NCBI GenBank assembly: GCA_027475525.1
Contig: JAMWFC010000077.1
Span: forward strand, 1,054,001 to 1,118,000
DNA: 64,000 bases
Direction: 5' to 3'
Source: Macrolepiota albuminosa
Lineage: Eukaryota; Basidiomycota; Agaricomycetes; Agaricales; Agaricaceae
Shown here: positions 57,794-64,000 of the stretch, one piece after another
How the letters are laid out: each line of letters starts with the position of its first letter
Position numbering within the stretch: position 1 is the first letter of the stretch
Notes under the pieces: generated by a model
Databases searched by the model: none
What the model was told of the DNA's origin: nothing
Seen by the model: the letters and a program-made list of their open reading frames with translations, nothing else
Program-made: the position numbers and the translations under genes

Positions 57794-60383
57794 CTACGGA
57801 TCATACTCGGGAAGGGCGGGATCGCCCAAAGGAAGCAAGTCCCCGTCCTGGATCGAGTTACTCGCTTGCCACTCAAGCGCAGCTGTAATATCGTCATGAA
57901 GCTCGAGAAGGAGGCGTTCGCGACGAGCTAAGGTGGAAACACGAGGACGCAGGTTGGCAAGTTCGCGACCAACGGCTTCGGTCGCATCCTCGATATGGCG
58001 GAGTTGCTGGCGAAGGTCGGCAGAAGGGCGGAGAGGGGTAACAGGATAGGAGAACTCGTCCCCGAGCCAAGGGAAGGCGTCACCAGAAACTCGCATGGCG
58101 GGAGGGGGAGTCCAAAAGGGATCGAACTTATGGAAGGTTAGAAAAGGGGAGAAATGGGGGAACAAACAAAAACGGACGTACCCGGACAGTTACAGGCGCA
58201 CGGGGTGTCCACTCATGGCGCTCGTCGCCGGGGGACATAGCTCTGGCGGAAGAAAGATGGATGCCGTAGGGAGGCAAGTATCTCCAGCGGCGATGACGCT
58301 CTCGCCGGGGGACATAGCTCTGGCGGAAGAAAGATGGATGCCGTAGGGAGGCAAGTATCTCCAGCGGCGATGACGCTCACCTTCCGGCACCAGGTTCCTT
58401 CGGATTCCGGCGCCGCAGAAGTCTCGCGACTACTAGGAAAAGAAGAGGAGCTGTGGGGAGGAGTAAGGGACGGAGTAATAGGGAGAGCCACCGGAGTGTC
58501 GCTAGCCGCAACCGACTCGGGGGCAGGGGTAGCGCCAGCGTCAGACATAACGACATCTTCGGCAGCAGGGATAGCCACGACGACGGGAACCGGAGTGGGG
58601 GACCTATCAGTCAAGAAGTTAGCACGCGGAGAGAAGAGGAGTTAGGGAAATGCGTACTGGTTACCACTGGGGTCACTCTGACGAGGGTTAGCGGCGATAG
58701 GGGGAGTAAGGCGAAGCAGGAGAGCGCGTACCGCCAACAGCGCATCGGCATCAACAACGGGCTCAGCTTCATCATCATCCTCTCCCTCGGCATCCCTCTC
58801 AGTGCCTTCCCCCTCATCCGTAGAAGACTCGGTCGAAGACAAAACCACAGGCGTAGCGGGCGCTAGCTCGCGGCGCTTACCAGGGCTCTTGCCAGGCGAC
58901 GCGACAACAGGCTTACGCTTCGAAAGGACGGGACGACGAGGAGAGCGAGCAAAAGGTGCCGCCACGGTAGTACCATCCTGAGTAGTCGGCAGCGCCAGGC
59001 TGGCTGCGCTGATTACCGTGGGTTGGTGAGTAGCCGCCAAATCACGTTGCTGCAGCACGAAGTCCCGGGCGTTACGAACCAACACTGCGCGCTCATAGTT
59101 CCTTTGCATAATGGCGTCCCTACCACGTTCACGAGTACGAATCCCGTTGAAAGCGCAGCCTCGTTTCAACGCATCGCACCGATAGCAAGGCAGAGACGCG
59201 GTAGGAAACCAGCAGCCCTCAGGGTCGTTCTCAGACCAACACTTGTCACACTAAGAAAGAACTTAGCGACGGCATGAACCTCCAAAGGGGCAAAACAGTG
59301 CTTACCGCGCCAATCTTTGCCCTAAACGCGCGACGCTCCAAGGGCGCAACGGTAACCTTCTTCTTGCCGCCCAGCACTTGGACACCAGCCGGAACGCCGG
59401 TATCAATGACGGTAGTATCACGGCGAAGGCGCAAAAGGTCGCGAAGCTCCGCGTCGGTGAACATGGTCTGGTTAGGCGCCTATCGACATTAACATTTAGG
59501 CGCTAAAGTCAAGCGACAACAAGCAAAGCACTTACGACATACAAAGGGGGAACACGAGCAGGGAGATTGATCTGGAAGGGGGAGAAGTCAGAAAAATGGA
59601 GTAAGGAAGATAGGAAAAGAACGCACGGTACGTTTGGGAGGAGAACTAGCACGAGCAGGAGGCGCTCGTTCAATAACAATGGCGAAATTACGCGGAGGAC
59701 CGTGAGAAGTTGGGCGCGTCGGGCCGGGTCGTGGCTCGCTACGAGAAACGGCAATACGTTTGATGGCCGAATGGGGAGGGGCAGTACGGACGGGAGAAGC
59801 AGCGCTTGGGGCAGGACGAGTGGAAGAAGCAGCGCCACGAAAAGGGCTACCAAGAACAGAAGGAGGCGGAACAGAAGGAGGGGCGGTAGGAACGGAAGGG
59901 ACAGTAGAGGCCGAGGGGGCAGTAGGAAGACTGGCGACGGTGGGAGACGTAGCAACCGACTATTCAAGGATTAACAGTGGAAAAAGGGGAGAGGAGAAGG
60001 AAGGACTTACTTCGCTAACCTCGGTGCTAGCCAACAACGCGTCGATCTCGTCAGATAGGGAAGGAGCCTAGTATGGGCGCTGAACCTTAGCGCCACAACG
60101 CCAAAATCAAACTTAGAAAACTTACGAAAAGGTCCGCGAAAGGGCGCAACCAATCGGCACCCTCATACTCACGGTACCGGGCCACGCACCACTCGCGAAC
60201 CTCGTCACCCCGCTCCCAGGAACTGTCGGAGCCGCGGACCACGAGCCAGCGCCGATAGAGTTGCATAATACCAGGGACGGTTTGTGGCGCATCGGCGGGA
60301 CCGACAGACTTAGCGCGATCAAATAAATAGGAGGCCTTAGCCAGGAAATTGCGGAGAGCAGAGGCGTCGAAAGAAGTGGACAT
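57794..60383 (-). CDS. Element E antisense gene 1: about 680-residue protein with a cysteine cluster, at least eight exons
   Basis: Minus-strand exons: 60383-60126, 60067-60011, 59959-59627, 59571-59536, 59479-59306, 59250-58658, 58603-58381, possibly a short exon near 58235-58190, and a last exon ending at 57794 (first clear residues FDPFWTPPPAMRVSG). Phases of the first seven fit exactly (558 codons). TATAAAA at 60441-60435 stands about 50 nt before the ATG. Exon 3 is Pro/Ser/Thr/Ala-rich. Exon 6 opens with CDKCWSENDPEGCWFP and PCYRCDALKRGC, a cluster of six Cys that could bind zinc, followed by a basic and then an acidic tract. The last exon has a coiled-coil-like segment. This looks like a nuclear DNA- or RNA-binding protein, but the family is unknown to me. 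A 77-bp duplication (58225-58378) lies in the seventh intron. Confidence 0.7.
58225..58378. repeat. Exact 77-bp tandem duplication 9
   Basis: 58225-58301 is repeated at 58302-58378, in an intron (or exon border) of antisense gene 1. Confidence 0.92.
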
Positions 60384-60518
60384 ACTGGAAAGATGGGAAG
60401 GAAAACACGGGGAGGTGAAGTACGGAAAACGACTTTTTATAAGGCGCCGGCGGCATTATACGGACCGTAGCGCAGTCAAATTAACGACGGCGTTTGACTG
60501 AGGACAGTCAATTTTTCA
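60384..60518 (-). promoter_or_regulatory. Promoter region of antisense gene 1
   Basis: On the minus strand TATAAAA (60441-60435) precedes a pyrimidine-rich stretch and the ATG at 60383. The region lies directly upstream of the polypurine tract and 3' LTR of the element. Confidence 0.55.
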
Positions 60519-60530
60519 GTTGGGGGGAGA
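60519..60530 (+). promoter_or_regulatory. Element E polypurine tract
   Basis: A G-rich purine run (TTGGGGGGAGA) ends exactly at the 3' LTR start; it would prime plus-strand DNA synthesis. Confidence 0.85.
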
Positions 60531-61573
60531 TGATAGGCTTCTACTCGGACTGAGCGCATCAAGGGACATTATAGGCCGACCAACACTTGACACGCTAAAG
60601 GCTCTAGCGACCAGCCTTGGGTACAGAGCAGCCCTAGCGCGGGCGCTCTATGGCAAGACTTATCCATTCATCTCAATCACCCGTATCAGCCCCTCAGCGC
60701 ACTCCACTCAGTTACTTTGAAGACCAAGAAGACTCAGGACTCATAGCGCTAGCATAACGGCGGGAGGTGACTCTGACCAAACCCCAATCAGTACTGGAAG
60801 GAGTTAGCAATTGGCGCTGTCAATCACCGAGGCACCTCAATCAGAAGTCTAAAAGAATCAATGACGACAAGACAGGATACACGCAGACCCGACATTTAAA
60901 TTTATCAAAAGATGGTACAATGTTTAGCGCCGGAATTAGCGCTCACGGCGTCTGTCGAGGATTCCCCGACCATACCCCGGGACAGCATGGCCAATTAAAT
61001 TACATCAAAAAGTGAGCAAACTCGTACCACTTCTAAGTAGTTTTAGAGTCGCCGTTGGTCGCCGTCACCCATGTGCTGCAGGTCGCCGTTGACAGGTGGC
61101 CGTTAGCTACAGTCACGAAGAGAGGCGCTAATTGGTAGCGCCGTCAATGGACTTATTTTGGAAATAATGTAGCGCATAGTATAAAAACTAGCTACTTGCC
61201 ATGTATATAGCAACGAATCGTAACCTCTTGAGCACCCAGTTACACTTAGCGTTCAAATCGCGCTAGCGTTGCCTGACTTCGCCACCAAGTTCGGCGCTAG
61301 CTTCGTCTATCTCGTCTTCGTCGTTTACGGTGCCACCTACGGGCACACTACGCTGCGCTATTCGTTTCTTTCTCTATAACTTCTCCTAAACTACGACGCT
61401 TACCACTTGCTAGGTAGCACCCGAGGCGCTATCGTCTAGCGCATCACCCTATCACCTCTGCTCGAGCACACCGGGACCCTGCCGGGACTCCTCACAAACC
61501 CGTACGCCAGGCGCTGGAGACGGCGTTGTACTGCGTATACGTCCAGCGCATCCAACCACAGTTGGCGTCATCA
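60531..61573 (+). repeat. Element E 3' LTR (1043 bp)
   Basis: Same length as the 5' LTR, with two differences seen: A for G at offset 255 and T for C at offset 1020. Confidence 0.95.
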
Positions 61574-63657
61574 ACGTCATGGTGGGGTACTCGAGTCATG
61601 GGTACCGCCTCTATGACAGGGCACACCACATCATCGTGACCAGTCAGGACATTATCTTTGAGGAGGGTTTTGGTCACCGCACGATCACTATTCCTGAGGA
61701 GGATGACCTAGAGTCCTGGACCTCCCTTTCCATGAACCCTGCTGCTCCACCGATCCTACCACCCAGACAACAGGTCGCTCCTCGCATATGCCCATTGGAT
61801 GGACCGTTACACCCCACGGCACCGCCAGAAGTTGAGCGGGCAGCTCCCTGGGATACCGCCACTGAAGGGCCTCCTCAAGCCCTACAATGATCCACACGCA
61901 CTACTCACCCGACGCGTGCAATACTAGATGCCAGGGAATCCCTTGCAACACGGGAGGCCGCCAGAACCACCAGAGAGGAATGGGCTGAGGGGGAGGATGC
62001 CCCTGAGGTGCTGTGTGTGGCGTCTACAGCATTCACATTCCTTGCGTTGACCATTGTGGATGGGGAGAGCAGTGTACCAAAGAGCTACTAGGAGGCTATG
62101 AGGAGACCGGACCTGTGGGGTCCCGCTATGAAGGCCAAGCTGGAGGTTATGGAAAAGAAAGAGGTTTGGGAGGTAATAGACATGGAGGAGGTCTCTAGTG
62201 GGAAGAAGATGGTGGATTGTATGTGAGTATACGCCAATAAGTACAACGCGGAGGGGGAGATCGTTAAGCAGAAGGCAAGGTTAGTTGCAAAGGGGTATAC
62301 ACAGGTACAAGGGGAGGATTTCGACAAAACATACGCATCAGTTGTCTGCCTGGAGTCCATGAGGATGACTGTCGCAGTGGCTGCTGCTCTAGAAATGCAC
62401 GTGTAGCAAATAGACTTCGTATCCGCTTACTTGAACAGCAAGCTCGAGCACACCATGTACATGAGACCCCCTCCAGGTTTTTGAGAGGGGGAGGGTAAGG
62501 CTCTGCACCTCAAGAAAACGCTGTACGGCCTCATGCAGGGTGGACATAATTGGTGGCATGTACTCGACCAGGCATATGATGAACTAGGCTACCTTGCCTC
62601 ACGCGCCGATAGTTGTGTAAGGTACAAATGAGTCACGACTGAACACACTATAACTGACAACTACAACGACGATGTACTGGGAGCCTCGACGACTATGGAA
62701 GGTTCAAGAGCCGCCAAGGCTGAGCTTGGATCAAAGTTTGAGGTAAAAGATATGGGAGAGCTAAATTACATCTTGGGTGTGCGCTTTGATAGGGATCCGA
62801 CTACAGGAGACATTCACCTCTCACAATGAACATACTTAGAACGCATGCTCAAACGTTTCGGATTCCAAGATGCGAACCCTCGAAACACCCCGCTCCCAGC
62901 CGGTCTCTCTCTGATGGAGTCCCCGTCACCCCAAACTGAAGAAGACCAAAAATACATGCACGACAAACCTTATCGTGAGGCCTTGGGGTCCTTGATGTGG
63001 GCTCAGGTGGCTACCAGACCAGACTTAGCATTTGCTGTCAGGCTCCTTGCACGGTACCAGAACAACCCCGGACCTGCTCACTGGAAAGCGTTAGTCCATG
63101 TGATGCAGTATGTGAACGGGACTCTGGACTACTGCATCACCTATTGACGAGGTGCTGATATCAAGCCCCTGGGATATGTGGATGCTGACTATGGAGGCGA
63201 TATGGATACTCGATGCTCTATGGGCGGATATGTGTTTACCATGGCTGGCGGAGCTGTGTCCTGGAGCTCCAAGCGTCAGCAAACCGTGGCACTTTCAACA
63301 ACCAAAGCTGAATATATGGCGCTGACCTGAGGTGCCCAGCAGGCCATGTGGATGTTCAATTGGCTCCTTGACGTGGATCTCGCTCAGAAATTACCTGCTG
63401 TTACTTATGTGGACAACTCACCGGCTCTTTCTCTGGCCCTGTATACCAAGGGGCATGCCCGAGCTAAGCATATTGACATTTGGCATCACTATATCGGAGA
63501 ACGCGTTAAAATGGGGGAGATCCAGGTCGTCCACATCCTGTCCACCCAAATTCCTGCTGACCTATTCACTAAACCCCTTGGACGCTTGACTCATTCCCAT
63601 CTTGTTGGGCTTCTTGGCCTCCGACCCCAGCTCGAGTCTGGGGGAGTGTCGAAATAG
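61574..63657 (+). pseudogene. Element D pol second part: integrase end, reverse transcriptase, RNase H
   Basis: Resumes with MVGYSSHGYRLYD (integrase C-terminal part), then a Pro-rich linker to 61890. RVT_2 follows: AKLEVMEKKEVWEVID, KQKARLVAKGYTQ, QIDFVSAYLNS, LKKTLYGL, and YNDDVLGAS at the active site (Y-x-DD). Then GELNYILGVRF, SLMWAQVATRPDLAFAV, and RNase H with [18 protein letters not shown] and HIDIWHHYIGE, ending with DLFTKPLGR. Stops in this frame are TGA or TAG at Trp or Arg positions (near 62224, 62404, 62482, 62629, 62827, 63145 and 63328). The last codons run into the 3' LTR. Confidence 0.9.
63636..63646 (+). promoter_or_regulatory. Element D polypurine tract
   Basis: A G-rich run (CTGGGGGAG) ends at the 3' LTR start at 63647. 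Confidence 0.75.
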
Positions 63658-64000
63658 ACTCTCTGCTGTGGCGGCGGCGTTGGTTACTTCCCGGTTATTA
63701 AGAGGTTTCTTTAATTCTTTATTTTATTTCCTTCTTATCTTGCTTACTTCTCCAGTACGATCGAACTCGATTGTACTATATAGTTTTCCTCAGCCACCAT
63801 GCTGCTACCTTATGTGGCGCGAACCCCGTCTCGTGACCCTCAGTCCTTTTACCAAGACTGAGGGTATGTCGTTACTTCTAATTGTGTCGTTACTTTCGTA
63901 CTTACTCGACCTGTAGGATACTTGAGACTTACTTCGTCTAACAGGTCAAATACAGTCCTTTTACCAAGACTGAGGGATACTTGAGACTTACTTCGTCTAA
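63647..64000 (+). repeat. Element D 3' LTR (L1 family), cut by the window end
   Basis: Starts TGTCGAAATAG. The intron block is repeated as in the 5' LTR: exon 1 63842-63863, intron 63864-63916, exon 2 63917-63944, linker 63945-63953, exon 1 again 63954-63975 joined to exon 2 from 63976. Only the final CA is expected beyond the window. Confidence 0.92.

Larger units (their letters stand above)
48179..61573 (+). mobile_element. Element E: intact, young Ty3/gypsy retrotransposon (13,395 bp) with antisense genes
   Basis: LTRs 48179-49221 and 60531-61573 are each 1043 bp and differ at two positions by eye (offsets 255 and 1020). Flanks are ACGT on both sides (48175-48178 and 61574-61577). Internally: primer binding site, gag (49301-51898), pol (51895-55575), about 5 kb with intron-bearing genes on the opposite strand (60383-55716), polypurine tract, 3' LTR. 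gag and pol are open and pol keeps its catalytic residues, so it may be active. Confidence 0.92.
45479..64000 (+). mobile_element. Element D: decayed Ty1/copia retrotransposon, split by element E
   Basis: 5' LTR 45479-45834, gag-protease-integrase 45970-48178, then the 13.4-kb element E, then the rest of integrase, RT and RNase H 61574-63657, and the 3' LTR from 63647 to the window edge (two more bases expected). Gene order (integrase before RT) defines copia. The two LTRs differ at about nine of 354 positions by eye. Several in-frame TGA codons stand where CGA or TGG is expected, so it is inactive. E entered within the integrase/RT linker, leaving ACGT on both sides. Confidence 0.9.

Overview
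The window looks like part of a nuclear chromosome of a filamentous basidiomycete, most likely an Agaricomycete. Host genes carry many short GT-AG introns of about 47-70 bases. The gene set (cytochrome P450, AIM9-like kinase, paired P-loop GTPases, GH47 mannosidase, UspA protein, kelch protein, SKP1 paralogue) and the mix of Ty3/gypsy and Ty1/copia elements are typical of that group. I saw no rRNA or tRNA gene.

Layout. Positions 1-16904 are a stack of decayed Ty3/gypsy elements: A1 (plus, 1-10803) sits in B (minus, 10804-16362), which sits in A2 (minus, 16363-16904). Three LTRs of another family (C) lie at 13205-13723, 17094-17612 and 18570-19120. From 19361 to 45054 is a host-gene island with solo LTRs: a small unknown gene (-), P450 (+), AIM9-like kinase pseudogene (-, split by a 1518-bp inverted-repeat insertion), GTPase 1 (+), GTPase 2 (-), GH47 mannosidase (+), UspA protein (-), kelch protein (-), an unknown 321-residue protein (-) and a SKP1 paralogue (+). 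From 45479 to the window end is a decayed copia element (D), split by a young, intact 13.4-kb Ty3/gypsy element (E, 48179-61573).

Four things stand out. (1) Three related copia LTR families carry, inside the LTR, a short exon-intron-exon block followed at once by its spliced copy; exon 1 is 22 nt in each and a TATA-like motif lies about 33 nt upstream. (2) Element E carries intron-containing genes on its antisense strand between pol and the 3' LTR, including a roughly 680-residue product with a cysteine cluster. (3) Nine exact tandem duplications in unrelated sequence all have a period of 77 bp, and two of them break otherwise perfect genes; this points to unmerged k-mer overlaps in the assembly. 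(4) A 1518-bp unit with inverted LTR-like arms and a 4-bp target duplication has split the kinase pseudogene near its 3' end.

The old elements (A1, B, D) are full of in-frame TGA codons where CGA is expected, which is the signature of cytosine deamination. Exon boundaries were worked out by hand from splice sites, phase and family resemblance. Nothing was searched against a database.
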